Shown: piece after piece, positions 38,999 to 46,906 of the stretch | Layout: every line of letters begins with the position of its first letter | Numbering within the stretch: the first letter of the stretch is position 1 | DNA from: Stenotrophomonas sp. SAU14A_NAIMI4_5 | GTDB taxonomy: Bacteria; Pseudomonadota; Gammaproteobacteria; Xanthomonadales; Xanthomonadaceae | Length of the DNA stretch: 64,000 nt | Assembly (NCBI RefSeq): GCF_003086795.1 | Contig: NZ_CP026003.1 | Location: 4,506,884 to 4,570,883, forward strand | Direction of reading: 5' to 3' | Made by a program: the position numbers and the translations under genes | The notes under the pieces: generated by a model | Databases searched by the model: none | The model's input: the letters and a program-made list of their open reading frames with translations, nothing else | What the model was told of the DNA's origin: nothing

Positions 38999-39299
38999 GC
39001 CACTGGCGCTGCTGGAAGGCGACACCCTGCGCCTGCGCGGGGTGCTCGACCGTGCCGCTGTGATCGCCCTGTGGCCGCAGCTGCAGGCGTTGCCGGCAAA
39101 GCTGGCACGGCTGGAACTGGGCGAAGTCGAGCGCGTTGACAGCGCTGGCCTGGCGCTGCTGGCCGAACTGGCCGCGCGTGCCCGCACCCAGGGCCACCCG
39201 CTGTCGATTTCCGGCACCCCTGCCGGTTTCAACGAACTGAGCGCAGCCTACCGGCTGTCGCCCGATCTGGATTTCAATGCACCTTCTGCTGCGAGCTGA
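38988..39299 (+). CDS. mlaB: MlaB STAS-domain protein
   Basis: A 103-residue STAS-domain protein, the regulatory subunit that stabilises MlaF. The core reads LELGEVERVDSAGLALLAELAARA with the conserved D-S-A-G-L, and FNELSAAYRL near the end. The ATG at 38988 lies inside the end of mlaC; the longer open frame within mlaC is a shadow. It ends 2 bp before the mlaA start. Confidence 0.9.
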   Translation: MASKPLALLEGDTLRLRGVLDRAAVIALWPQLQALPAKLARLELGEVERVDSAGLALLAELAARARTQGHPLSISGTPAGFNELSAAYRLSPDLDFNAPSAAS

Positions 39300-39300
39300 C

Positions 39301-40308
39301 ATGAACGTCGTACGCGCGTTTCCCCTGATGATCCTGGCCCTGGCGCTCAGCGCCTGTGCCGGCAAGCCCGCGCGCAGCGATGCGCCGGTGGCCGACACCG
39401 TGGTTCCGGCCAGCGCACCGGCCGATGCACCTGCTGCCGATGCCGGCACGGTTGACGCGGGACCGGCGGCCGCCATGGACGACGCGACGGCCACGCCGCC
39501 GCCGGCCACGAATGCCGGAACCGATGCCGAAACCGATGCCGCCACGGCCGCGGCCGCCGCTGCGCCCGGTGGCGACGACGATTTCGACGCGCTGTACGGC
39601 AACGCCGGCACCGCTGCCACCACCGCTGCCTACGACCCATGGGAGCCGCTGAACCGCCGCGTGCACCGCTTCAACGTGGGCGTGGACAACGTGATCGCGC
39701 GTCCGCTGGCCACCGCCTATACCCATGTCGTGCCGCGCTTCGCGCGTACCGGCGTGAGCAACTTCTTCAGCAACATCCGTTCGCCGGTCACCATCGTCAA
39801 CCAGCTGCTGCAGGGCCGCCCGGATGATGCGTGGGATACCTTCGGCCGCTTTTTGATGAACTCGACGCTGGGCATCGGTGGCCTGTTCGATCCGGCCAGC
39901 AAGGCGATGGTGCCCAACCGCCGCGAGGACTTCGGGCAGACCCTGGGTGCCTGGGGCTGGCGCCGTTCGCGTTACGTGGAACTGCCGTTCTTCGGCCCGC
40001 GTACCGTGCGCGATGTGTTCGGCCTGGCCGGTGACATGCCGCTGTCGCCGATGCGCACGATCGAGGAAGACAAGATCCGCATCGCGCTGCAGGGCCTGCA
40101 GCTGGTCGATACCCGCGCGCAGCTGATGGCGGTCGACGACCTGCGCAGCTCGGCGGTGGATGAGTACGCGCTGGTGCGCGATGCCTGGCTGCAGCGCCGC
40201 AACTACCAGATCGAGAACGACCTGCGCGGCAAGCGCGAGCGTGGCAGCGACGATGAGAATTCGCCGATCCCGGTGGATGCCATGCCGATGCCGAACTGGA
40301 CCAACTGA
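39301..40308 (+). CDS. mlaA: MlaA (VacJ) outer-membrane lipoprotein
   Basis: A 335-residue lipoprotein. The signal peptide ends in lipobox LALSAC. An Ala/Asp/Pro-rich low-complexity linker of about 85 residues follows. The VacJ domain begins at AYDPWEPLNRRVHRFNVGVD, with NFFSNIRSPVTIVNQLLQG, LMNSTLGIGGLFDPA and LPFFGPRTVRDVFG. It removes mislocalised phospholipids from the outer leaflet and passes them to MlaC. Having mlaA in the same operon as mlaFEDCB differs from E. coli, where it is separate. Confidence 0.94.
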   Translation: MNVVRAFPLMILALALSACAGKPARSDAPVADTVVPASAPADAPAADAGTVDAGPAAAMDDATATPPPATNAGTDAETDAATAAAAAAPGGDDDFDALYGNAGTAATTAAYDPWEPLNRRVHRFNVGVDNVIARPLATAYTHVVPRFARTGVSNFFSNIRSPVTIVNQLLQGRPDDAWDTFGRFLMNSTLGIGGLFDPASKAMVPNRREDFGQTLGAWGWRRSRYVELPFFGPRTVRDVFGLAGDMPLSPMRTIEEDKIRIALQGLQLVDTRAQLMAVDDLRSSAVDEYALVRDAWLQRRNYQIENDLRGKRERGSDDENSPIPVDAMPMPNWTN

Positions 40309-40327
40309 TCGCGTTGGTCCGCGCATT

Positions 40328-40357
40328 AAAAAACCCCGCCTTGGCGGGGTTTTTTTT
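40328..40357 (+). terminator. Terminator of the mla operon
   Basis: AAAAACCCCGCC-TT-GGCGGGG followed by eight T residues, 20 bp after the mlaA stop. It is a strong rho-independent terminator and can also serve the convergent glutathione peroxidase gene. Confidence 0.93.
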
Positions 40358-40368
40358 GTGCGTCGCCT

Positions 40369-40408
40369 GGGGTCGGAGCCCTTTCCCCTGGGAAAGGGAT
40401 CCGACCCC
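40369..40408. repeat. GGGGTCRGA-family palindrome
   Basis: 40-bp unit: GGGGTCGGAGCC and ATCCGACCCC around the stem CTTTCCC-CTG-GGAAAG. It lies between the mla terminator and the end of the peroxidase gene. Confidence 0.88.
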
Positions 40409-40414
40409 ATGCGA

Positions 40415-40960
40415 TCAGGCGGCCAGTGCGGCGTCGATCGCCTCGCACAGGCGCGCGTCATCGGCGGCCACGTCCGGGGCGAAGCGTGCGACCACCTTGC
40501 CATCGCGGCCGACAAGGAACTTCTCGAAGTTCCACAGCACTGCCGGTGCAGCGTGGATCGGGATCTCCTTGCTGGCCAAGCGCTCGCGCAGCGGGCCTTC
40601 GCCGATCGCCTGCGGCTGGGCGGCGGTCAGCTGCTGGTACAGCGGGTGGGTGTCTTCACCGGCCACGCTGATCTTGGCGAACATCGGGAAGGTCACGTCG
40701 TAGGTCAGCTGGCAGAACTGCTGGATTTCCGCCTCGCTGCCCGGCTCCTGGCCGAGGAAGTTGTTGGCCGGGAAACCCAGCACTTCCAGGCCCTGTGCCT
40801 GCTTTTCCGCGTACAGCGCCTGCAGGCCTTCGTACTGCGGGGTCAGGCCGCACTTGGAGGCGACGTTCACCACCAGCAGGACCTTGCCCTGGTAATCGCC
40901 CAGGGTGGACGGCTGGCCGTCGATGGTGGTGAGGGAAATGTCCTGGATCGGGGTGCTCAC
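40415..40960 (-). CDS. Glutathione peroxidase
   Basis: A 181-residue thiol peroxidase of the GPx family that reduces hydroperoxides. The peroxidatic Cys is in VNVASKCGLTPQY, and WNFEKFLV supplies the Trp/Asn site. The usual FPCNQF motif reads FPANNF, so the catalytic Gln is Asn and the neighbouring Cys is Ala; this variant occurs in other bacterial members. The start is a GTG with GGAG 8-9 bp upstream; no ATG fits. Cytoplasmic; single gene. Confidence 0.88.
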   Translation of the reverse strand: MSTPIQDISLTTIDGQPSTLGDYQGKVLLVVNVASKCGLTPQYEGLQALYAEKQAQGLEVLGFPANNFLGQEPGSEAEIQQFCQLTYDVTFPMFAKISVAGEDTHPLYQQLTAAQPQAIGEGPLRERLASKEIPIHAAPAVLWNFEKFLVGRDGKVVARFAPDVAADDARLCEAIDAALAA

Positions 40961-41027
40961 GCGGGGGCTCCGGCTATGCCGTGGAAAGGTCCACCAGCAT
41001 AGCGCTGCGCGTGTGCGTCGCGTGCGT

Positions 41028-41426
41028 TCAATCGACGCAGATCGTGCCCTGTGCCTTGCCGTCTTCGATGCGCTGGCGGCAGCCGAAGTTCTGGCTGACA
41101 TCACGCTGGCAGGTGCCCGTTGCCACCACGCCCGCCTCGGGTTCACCCGTGGCCAGGCACTGGCCGCTGCAGTCGCGCTTGCTGCTGCAGGCCTTGCCGG
41201 CATCGGCATAGGGAATCACGCACTGCACGCGCTGCAGGCGGCCCAGCGGCTGCAGAGTGCCGCCGGCGGCGCGGCAATCCACGTCGCGCGCTTCCTGGTA
41301 GGCCTCGGTGGCTTCCGGTGTGTCAGGGGCGGCCGGTTGTGCGGTCGTATCGGCGGCCGGCGGCGTGCTGCTGCAGGCCGCCAACAGGGCGGCCAGGGCC
41401 AGGCTGGCAAGGAAGCGAAGGCGCAT
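41028..41426 (-). CDS. Cys-rich hypothetical lipoprotein
   Basis: A 132-residue lipoprotein precursor. The signal peptide carries a lipobox (LLAAC) and a Pro/Ala/Thr linker follows. The mature domain has six or seven cysteines (DVDCRAAGG, VQCVIPYADAGKACSS, KRDCSGQCLA, TCQRD, FGCRQRI, TICVD), which suggests a disulphide-stabilised periplasmic fold. I recognise no named family and assign no function. Confidence 0.75.
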   Translation of the reverse strand: MRLRFLASLALAALLAACSSTPPAADTTAQPAAPDTPEATEAYQEARDVDCRAAGGTLQPLGRLQRVQCVIPYADAGKACSSKRDCSGQCLATGEPEAGVVATGTCQRDVSQNFGCRQRIEDGKAQGTICVD

Positions 41427-41498
41427 GGTCGGACCTGCAGGCGGTGATCGAGGCCGCCAGCATACGCATTGCGTGGTGCAGGTGGTGTGTCAGCGCAC

Positions 41499-43049
41499 TC
41501 AGGTCTCTTCGCCCTCGCTGGCCTCGTCCTCACCGCCCTCTTCCTCGGCTTCCCCGAGGTCGCCCAGCAGCTGCTGCACCTGTTCGTTGGCAAGGGTCTC
41601 CACGCCACGCAGGCGGCGCTCGATGGTGCGCGTCTTGCGGCTGGCCGCGCCGATGCTGCGGCCGACCGTGGTGATCTGCTTCTCGGCCTTCTCGAGGATG
41701 CCAGCGAACTTGCCGAACTCGCTCTTCACCGCACCCAGCAGGCTCCACACTTCGCTGGACCGCTTCTCGATGGCCAGCGTGCGGAAGCCCATCTGCAGGC
41801 TGTTGAGCAGCGCGGTGATGGTGGTCGGGCCGGCCACCACCACGCGATGGTCGCGCTGCAGCAGGTCGACCAGGCCGGGCCGGCGGATGATCTCGGCGTA
41901 CAGGCCTTCGGTGGGCAGGAACATCACCGCGAAATCGGTGGTGTGCGGCGGCACGATGTACTTCTCGCTGATCGACTTGGCCTGCACCTTCACCGCGCGC
42001 TCCAGCTGCACGCCCTGGATGCGCACCAGCTCGGCGTCACCCTGGTCCTGCGCGTCCAGCAGGCGCTCATAGTCCTCGCGCGGGAACTTGGAATCGATCG
42101 GCAGCCACACCGGCGCGTCGTCGCCGCGGCCGGGCAGGCGCACCGCGATGTCGACCATCTCGTTGCTGTCCGGGCGCACCTTCACCGCGCGCGCGTACTG
42201 CTCCTGGATCAGGGTCTGCTCGAGGATGTTCTCCAGCTGCACTTCACCCCAGCTGCCGCGCGTCTTGACGTTGGTCAGCACGCGCTTGAGGTCGCCCACG
42301 CCGGTGGCCAGCTGCTGCATCTCGCCCAGCCCGCGCTGCACCTGTTCCAGGCGCTCGGAGACCAGCTTGAACGACTGGCCCAGGCGCGTTTCCAGCGTGG
42401 TCTGCAGCTTCTCGTCCACGGTCACGCGCATCTGTTCCAGCTTCTGCGCGTTGTCGCTCTGCAGCGCGCGCAGCTGTTCTTCCAGGGTCGTGCGCATCTC
42501 GGCGATGCGTTGTTCGTTGCGCTGGGTCAGTTCCTGCAAGCGCAGGCCCAGGCTTTCGGTCAGCCGCTGCTGCGACTGCGCCCCTTCCTCGCGGCCCTTG
42601 CGGGCATCGTCCACCAGGGTCTGGCGCAGCGCGCCCAGCTGGGTGTCGGTACGCGTGGTCAGTTCCTGCAGCTGTTGGCCGAAGGCGTGGATGCGCGCCT
42701 CCTGCTGCTGGCCGAACACTTCCAGCTGCGCGCGCAGTTCCTGCAGGCGCTGGCCCATCAATGCACCGCTGCGCTGCTGGCTCTCGGCCGCTTCAGCACG
42801 CGCCTTGCGTGCATCTTCGCCGAGCGCTTCGCGCAGCAGGTCCAGGCGCTGGTCGGTGCGGGTGGACAGGTCGGTCAGCGCACGGGCGAAGCCATCCAGC
42901 TGTTCGCGCAGTTCGCTGCGGCCGGCCCGCGCCTCCTCGCGCACCGCCTGTTCCAGGCGGTCATGGGGCGGGCGGCGCAGCAGGGCGATCAGCTGCAGGA
43001 CGAGGACGGCCAGCAGGAGGCCGCCGATGAGCAGGAATTCGGTTTGCAT
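41499..43049 (-). CDS. rmuC: DNA recombination protein RmuC
   Basis: A 516-residue RmuC-family protein. One N-terminal membrane anchor (FLLIGGLLLAVLVLQLIALL) is followed by about 200 residues of coiled coil and the conserved nuclease-like domain (GSWGEVQLENILEQTLIQEQY, PIDSKFPREDYERLL, VMFLPTEGLYAEII). RmuC limits DNA inversions between short repeats in E. coli, perhaps relevant in a repeat-dense genome. The C-terminus is a Glu-rich tail. Confidence 0.9.
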   Translation of the reverse strand: MQTEFLLIGGLLLAVLVLQLIALLRRPPHDRLEQAVREEARAGRSELREQLDGFARALTDLSTRTDQRLDLLREALGEDARKARAEAAESQQRSGALMGQRLQELRAQLEVFGQQQEARIHAFGQQLQELTTRTDTQLGALRQTLVDDARKGREEGAQSQQRLTESLGLRLQELTQRNEQRIAEMRTTLEEQLRALQSDNAQKLEQMRVTVDEKLQTTLETRLGQSFKLVSERLEQVQRGLGEMQQLATGVGDLKRVLTNVKTRGSWGEVQLENILEQTLIQEQYARAVKVRPDSNEMVDIAVRLPGRGDDAPVWLPIDSKFPREDYERLLDAQDQGDAELVRIQGVQLERAVKVQAKSISEKYIVPPHTTDFAVMFLPTEGLYAEIIRRPGLVDLLQRDHRVVVAGPTTITALLNSLQMGFRTLAIEKRSSEVWSLLGAVKSEFGKFAGILEKAEKQITTVGRSIGAASRKTRTIERRLRGVETLANEQVQQLLGDLGEAEEEGGEDEASEGEET

Positions 43050-43093
43050 GCCACCAGTGTAGGCTGGCCCCGTCTCAAACGCTGCGTCTGACC

Positions 43094-43696
43094 ATGCTCG
43101 AACTGTACGGAAAGCCGACCTCGATCAACGTGCGCAAGGTGCTGTGGCTGTGCGCCGGGCTGGACTTGGCGGTGCAGCACCACGCTGCCCCTGATGCAGA
43201 CCTGCTGCGCGGGCTGAACCCGAACGCACAGGTGCCGGTGCTGCGCGAGGGCGACTTCGTGCTGTGGGAATCCAACAGCATCTGCCGCTACCTGGCCACG
43301 CGCGCCGGGCGCGATGACCTGCTGCCGGTCGAGCCGCAAGCGCGGGCGCGGGTGGAGCAGTGGATGGACTGGCAGGCGACCGATCTGAACACGGCATGGC
43401 GCCACGTGTTCATGGCGCGCGTGCGCGGGCATGCGGATTACCCGGACGATGCGCGGGCGGAGGCGAGCCTTGCGCAGTGGAACCGGCTGATGGCGATGCT
43501 GGATGCGCAGCTGGCGCGCCACGCGTACGTGGCCGGCGATGACTTCACTCTGGCTGACATCGTGCTGGGGCTGTCGACGCAGCGCTGGCGCAGCACGCCG
43601 GGCGGCAAGCCGGTGCTGGCGAATGTCGACGCGTGGTTCGAGCGGTTGCGGCGGCAGCCGGGGTTTGCGGCGCACGTCGACAACGGGGTTGCCTGA
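43094..43696 (+). CDS. Glutathione S-transferase
   Basis: A 200-residue GST. The thioredoxin-like N-domain starts LELYGKPTSINVRKVLW, with NPNAQVPVL and the glutathione-binding ESNSICRYLA. The C-terminal helical domain includes HAYVAGDDFTLADIVLG, the usual N-capping motif. The substrate is unknown. It diverges from rmuC with 44 bp between starts. Confidence 0.9.
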   Translation: MLELYGKPTSINVRKVLWLCAGLDLAVQHHAAPDADLLRGLNPNAQVPVLREGDFVLWESNSICRYLATRAGRDDLLPVEPQARARVEQWMDWQATDLNTAWRHVFMARVRGHADYPDDARAEASLAQWNRLMAMLDAQLARHAYVAGDDFTLADIVLGLSTQRWRSTPGGKPVLANVDAWFERLRRQPGFAAHVDNGVA

Positions 43697-43784
43697 GGGG
43701 TGGGGTCTTTTTGCAGGGCTTGCAGCCCTGCACCTGCTCAATGCAACGGCAACGGCAACTGCAAAAGCTGGGTATCCGTGGGAT

Positions 43785-43965
43785 GGCGGGGTGGGTCCGG
43801 TTGAGGGGGACGCCGTAAACCCATCCATGGGGGCTTGGTCGCCGCTTGCTCGTGTGCGCTGTCCTGCGCACACGGCAAGACCGGGGTTGGGCGTCCTGCC
43901 CAACCCGCCCGAGGCATGCCTCGGGCCCATGCCGCTCACACCCCCTCAACCGGACCCACCCCGCC
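43785..43965. repeat. Palindromic element with ACGCCGTAAACCC backbone, three-hairpin cargo
   Basis: Perfect 25-bp arms (43785-43809 and 43941-43965) containing GGTCCGGTTGAGGGGG. Between them lie ACGCCGTAAACCCATCCATG, then three perfect hairpins in series: CGTGTGCGC/GCGCACACG (43851-43874), GGGTTGGGC/GCCCAACCC (43884-43906) and CCCGAGGCATGCCTCGGG (43908-43925). The first two loops both contain GTCCT. The copy at 26895-26980 has the same arms but only one small hairpin. Confidence 0.85.
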
Positions 43966-43993
43966 TTCGACAGTTTCCCGCTGCTGATGGTGG

Positions 43994-44051
43994 GTGCCGA
44001 CCGTTGGTCGGCACGGGACCTGCTCTGGTAGGTGTCGACCTTGGTCGACAC
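43994..44051. repeat. Two GTCGACC/GGTCGAC-type palindromes
   Basis: Units 43994-44014 (GTGCCGACC...GGTCGGCAC) and 44032-44051 (GTGTCGACCTTGGTCGACAC), in the same order and near-identical context as the pair at 27035-27103 (both follow the larger palindromic element and the words CGACAGTTTCCCGC). Confidence 0.8.
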
Positions 44052-44187
44052 AGGAGCGAAGCGACCGGCTTCTGCTCTTCTTTTTTTTTTTCCGTGGCTG
44101 GACGCGCACGGAAATTTTCAGAGGTCGGGCGGGTGGGTTTTGCATTCCGCGACCAGCCACGAGGGGCTCAGCCGTTGGCCTGGATCC

Positions 44188-45195
44188 TTACCAGCCTTCC
44201 AGCACGATCTTGCCCTTCGCGCGATTGCTCTCCACCAGCGCGTGCGCGCGCCGCAGGTTGGCGGCATTGATGCGCCCGAAGTGCTCGCCCAGCGTGGTCT
44301 GCAGCACGCCGGCATCGATCAGCTCGGCCACGCGGTTCAGCAGGTCGTGCTGGCGCTGCATGTCGGCGGTCTTGAACAGCGGGCGGGTGAACATCAGTTC
44401 CCAGTGCAGCGACAGCGCCTTGCGCTTCAGCGCCATCACGTCCAGCTGGCCGGGGTCGTCGATCAGGCCCAGCTGGCCCTGCGGCGCCAGCACTTCCACG
44501 ATCTGCGCGTAGTGCTGGTCGGTGTGGGTCAGGCTGGCCACGTGCTCGACCTGCGGGATGCCCAGCCGGGCCAGGCCTTCGGCCAGGGGCAGGCTGTGAT
44601 CGATCACGTGGTGTGCGCCCATCGCATAGACCCAGTCCTGGGTGTCCGGGCGCGAGGCGGTGCCGATCACGGTCAGCTTGGTCAGCGTGCGTGCCAGCTG
44701 CACCAGGATCGAGCCGACGCCGCCGGCCGCGCCGATCACCAGCAGGGTCTGCCCTTCACCGCCGCCCTCGACGATGCGCAGGCGGTCGAACAGCAGTTCC
44801 CAGGCGGTGATCGCGGTCAGCGGCAGGGCCACGGCGGCGGCATCGTCGAGGCTGGCCGGCTTGCGGCCGACGCTGCGCTCGTCCACCAGCTGGTACTCGG
44901 CATTGCTGCCCGGGCGGTCGATCACGCCGGCGTAGTAGACCGCGTCGCCGGGCTGGAACAGGGTCACCTCGCTGCCCACCGCATCGACCACGCCCACCGC
45001 ATCCCAGCCCAGCACGCGCGGGCCTTCGGTGGCGGCGTTGCGGCGCACCTTGGTATCCACCGGGTTCACCGCCACGGCGCGCACCGCCACCCGCAGGTCG
45101 CGCGGGCCCGGCTGCGGCAGGTCCAGGTCGATGTCGATCAGGGCCTGCGGGTCATCGATCGGCAGGCCGGCGTGGGTGTAGGCAATGGCGCGCAT
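44188..45195 (-). CDS. Zinc-type alcohol dehydrogenase / quinone oxidoreductase-like protein
   Basis: A 335-residue medium-chain dehydrogenase/reductase. The N-terminal GroES-like domain (AVAVNPVDTKVRR, VLGWDAVGVVDAVG) and the NADPH-binding Rossmann motif (LLVIGAAGGVGSILVQLA) place it in the QorA/ZADH group. Catalytic zinc ligands are absent, so a zinc-free reductase of quinones or enones is likely. The ATG 45195 begins MRAIAYTHAG. It diverges from a LysR gene, which probably controls it. Confidence 0.88.
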   Translation of the reverse strand: MRAIAYTHAGLPIDDPQALIDIDLDLPQPGPRDLRVAVRAVAVNPVDTKVRRNAATEGPRVLGWDAVGVVDAVGSEVTLFQPGDAVYYAGVIDRPGSNAEYQLVDERSVGRKPASLDDAAAVALPLTAITAWELLFDRLRIVEGGGEGQTLLVIGAAGGVGSILVQLARTLTKLTVIGTASRPDTQDWVYAMGAHHVIDHSLPLAEGLARLGIPQVEHVASLTHTDQHYAQIVEVLAPQGQLGLIDDPGQLDVMALKRKALSLHWELMFTRPLFKTADMQRQHDLLNRVAELIDAGVLQTTLGEHFGRINAANLRRAHALVESNRAKGKIVLEGW

Positions 45196-45287
45196 GGCAG
45201 CGGTCCAGGGGGGAAAGGAATCCACAGCGTGCGCCGCGCGCGGCCCCCCGGAAAGGCGCAGAATCGGTCAGCACTTTCACTCCGGCA

Positions 45288-46268
45288 ATGAAAATGATCC
45301 GTTTCGACGATCTGCAGCTGTTCGTCCGCACCGCCGCACTGGGCAGCTTCTCGCAGGCCGCACGCGAGGCCGACCTGCTGCCCGGCCAGGTGGCCGCCGC
45401 GGTGGCACGGCTGGAACGCGAGCTGGACCTGCGCCTGTTCGTGCGCACCACCCGCAGCCTGCGCCTGACCGGCGAGGGCGCGCTGTACCTGCCCTACGCG
45501 CAGGATGTGCTGGCGACCCTGCGCGAAGGCCAGGCCCGCGTGCAGGGCGAAGACGCCGACCTGCACGGCACGCTGCAGCTGTCGGCGCCGTCGGATTTCG
45601 GCCGCAACCTGCTGCTGCCGTGGCTGGCCTCGTTCCGCGCCGCGCACCCGCGGCTGCGGCTCCACCTGCGCTTGTCCGACGAGGTGGCCGACGTGTTCCG
45701 CGACCCGGTGGACGTGGCGATCCGCCTGGGCCACTTCGACGATGCCAGCTACGTGGCCCTGCCGCTGCTGGAGGGCAACCGTCGCGTGCTGGCGGCGTCG
45801 CCCGCCTACCTGCAGCGGCGCGGCGTACCAGCGCGGCTGGAGGACCTGCGCGAGCACGACTGCCTGGCCTACCAGCTGGGCGGACGCACCCACGACCGCT
45901 GGGCGTTCGAGGTCGAGGGACGGCGCGTGGTGGTGCCGGTGCGCGGCCCGCTGGTCTGCGACGATGCCGACGTGGTGCGGCGCTGGGCCGTGGCCGGTGA
46001 AGGCATCACCTATAAATCCTGGCTGGACGTGCGCGAGGACGTGCAGGCCGGGCGCCTGCAGGTGCTGCTGGACGGCGTTGGCAGCCACATCCCGCTGCAG
46101 CTGGTGTGCCCGCACCGCAAGCAGTTCTCGCCGGCGGTGCGGCAACTGCACGCGCAGCTGCGCGATCACCTGCAACCGCTGCTGTCCGGCCTGCCCGGTG
46201 GCGAGGGCGGCCCCCTGTCGCCGGCCGCGGCGGTGGCCGACAATGGCGCCCCCCCGCAACAACAATGA
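45288..46268 (+). CDS. LysR family regulator
   Basis: A 326-residue LysR regulator. The N-terminal helix-turn-helix reads FDDLQLFVRTAALGSFSQAA with LFVRTTRSLRLTGEG, and the C-terminal co-inducer domain includes DFGRNLLLPWLASF and VDVAIRLGHF. It diverges from the oxidoreductase gene with a 92-bp shared promoter region, the classic LysR arrangement. A second ATG two codons in is possible. It overlaps the LysE gene by ATGA. Confidence 0.9.
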   Translation: MKMIRFDDLQLFVRTAALGSFSQAAREADLLPGQVAAAVARLERELDLRLFVRTTRSLRLTGEGALYLPYAQDVLATLREGQARVQGEDADLHGTLQLSAPSDFGRNLLLPWLASFRAAHPRLRLHLRLSDEVADVFRDPVDVAIRLGHFDDASYVALPLLEGNRRVLAASPAYLQRRGVPARLEDLREHDCLAYQLGGRTHDRWAFEVEGRRVVVPVRGPLVCDDADVVRRWAVAGEGITYKSWLDVREDVQAGRLQVLLDGVGSHIPLQLVCPHRKQFSPAVRQLHAQLRDHLQPLLSGLPGGEGGPLSPAAAVADNGAPPQQQ

Positions 46269-46906
46269 GCCATGCCATGCCGTGGATGGGCATCCAGGAC
46301 CTGTGGACGTTCCTGCTCGCCGTGCTGGTGTTCCTCGCCCTGCCCGGGCCCGGCACCTTCACCCTGCTTACCGCCACCGGCCGCGGCGGCGTGCGCGGCG
46401 GCTACACCGCGCTGGCCGGCCTGCTGCTCGGTGACCAGATCCTGATGTGGCTGGCACTGGCCGGCGTGGCCGCGCTGCTGAAAGCCAACCCGCTGGTCTT
46501 CCACGCCGTGCAGTACCTCGGCGCGGCCTATCTGGTGTGGGTGGGCATCAGCCTGCTGCGCACGCCGAAGACCGAGGGCGGCGATGCCGGCCCGATCCGC
46601 ATGCAGCCCGGCCGCTACTTCCAGCAGGCGATCCTGGTCAGCCTGCTCAACCCGAAGGCGATCCTGTTCTACATGGCCTTCCTGCCGCTGTTCATCGATC
46701 CGAAGGCGCACCACGGCATCGCGACCTTCGCGGCGCTGGCCGGCATCATCTTCGTGGTCAGCGTGGCGTACTGCTCGCTGCTGATCGGCGCGGGCAACCT
46801 GGCCCGTCGCCATCTCATCCAGCATCCGCGTATCAGCACCGTGCTGCGTCGCGTGGCCGGCCTGTTCCTGGTCGGCTTCGGCATCCGCCTGGGGCTGAAC
46901 GGATGA
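46265..46906 (+). CDS. LysE/RhtB family exporter
   Basis: A 213-residue inner-membrane exporter with six helices. The family signature LALPGPGTFTLLTATGRGGV near the N-terminus and LVSLLNPKAILFYMAFLPLF in the middle are typical of amino-acid or small-metabolite exporters (RhtB, LeuE). The ATG at 46265 overlaps the LysR stop; a second ATG at 46277 is possible. Coupled at its end to the next gene by ATGA. Confidence 0.88.
   Translation: MSHAMPWMGIQDLWTFLLAVLVFLALPGPGTFTLLTATGRGGVRGGYTALAGLLLGDQILMWLALAGVAALLKANPLVFHAVQYLGAAYLVWVGISLLRTPKTEGGDAGPIRMQPGRYFQQAILVSLLNPKAILFYMAFLPLFIDPKAHHGIATFAALAGIIFVVSVAYCSLLIGAGNLARRHLIQHPRISTVLRRVAGLFLVGFGIRLGLNG

Larger units (their letters stand above)
43697..44187. 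other. Repeat-rich intergenic region
   Basis: About 490 bp without a gene. It holds the large palindromic element 43785-43965, two GTCGACC-type palindromes (43994-44014, 44032-44051), an 11-base T run at 44081-44091, and an inverted repeat CGTGGCTGG (44093-44101) / CCAGCCACG (44153-44161) just beyond the end of the oxidoreductase gene. Confidence 0.75.
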
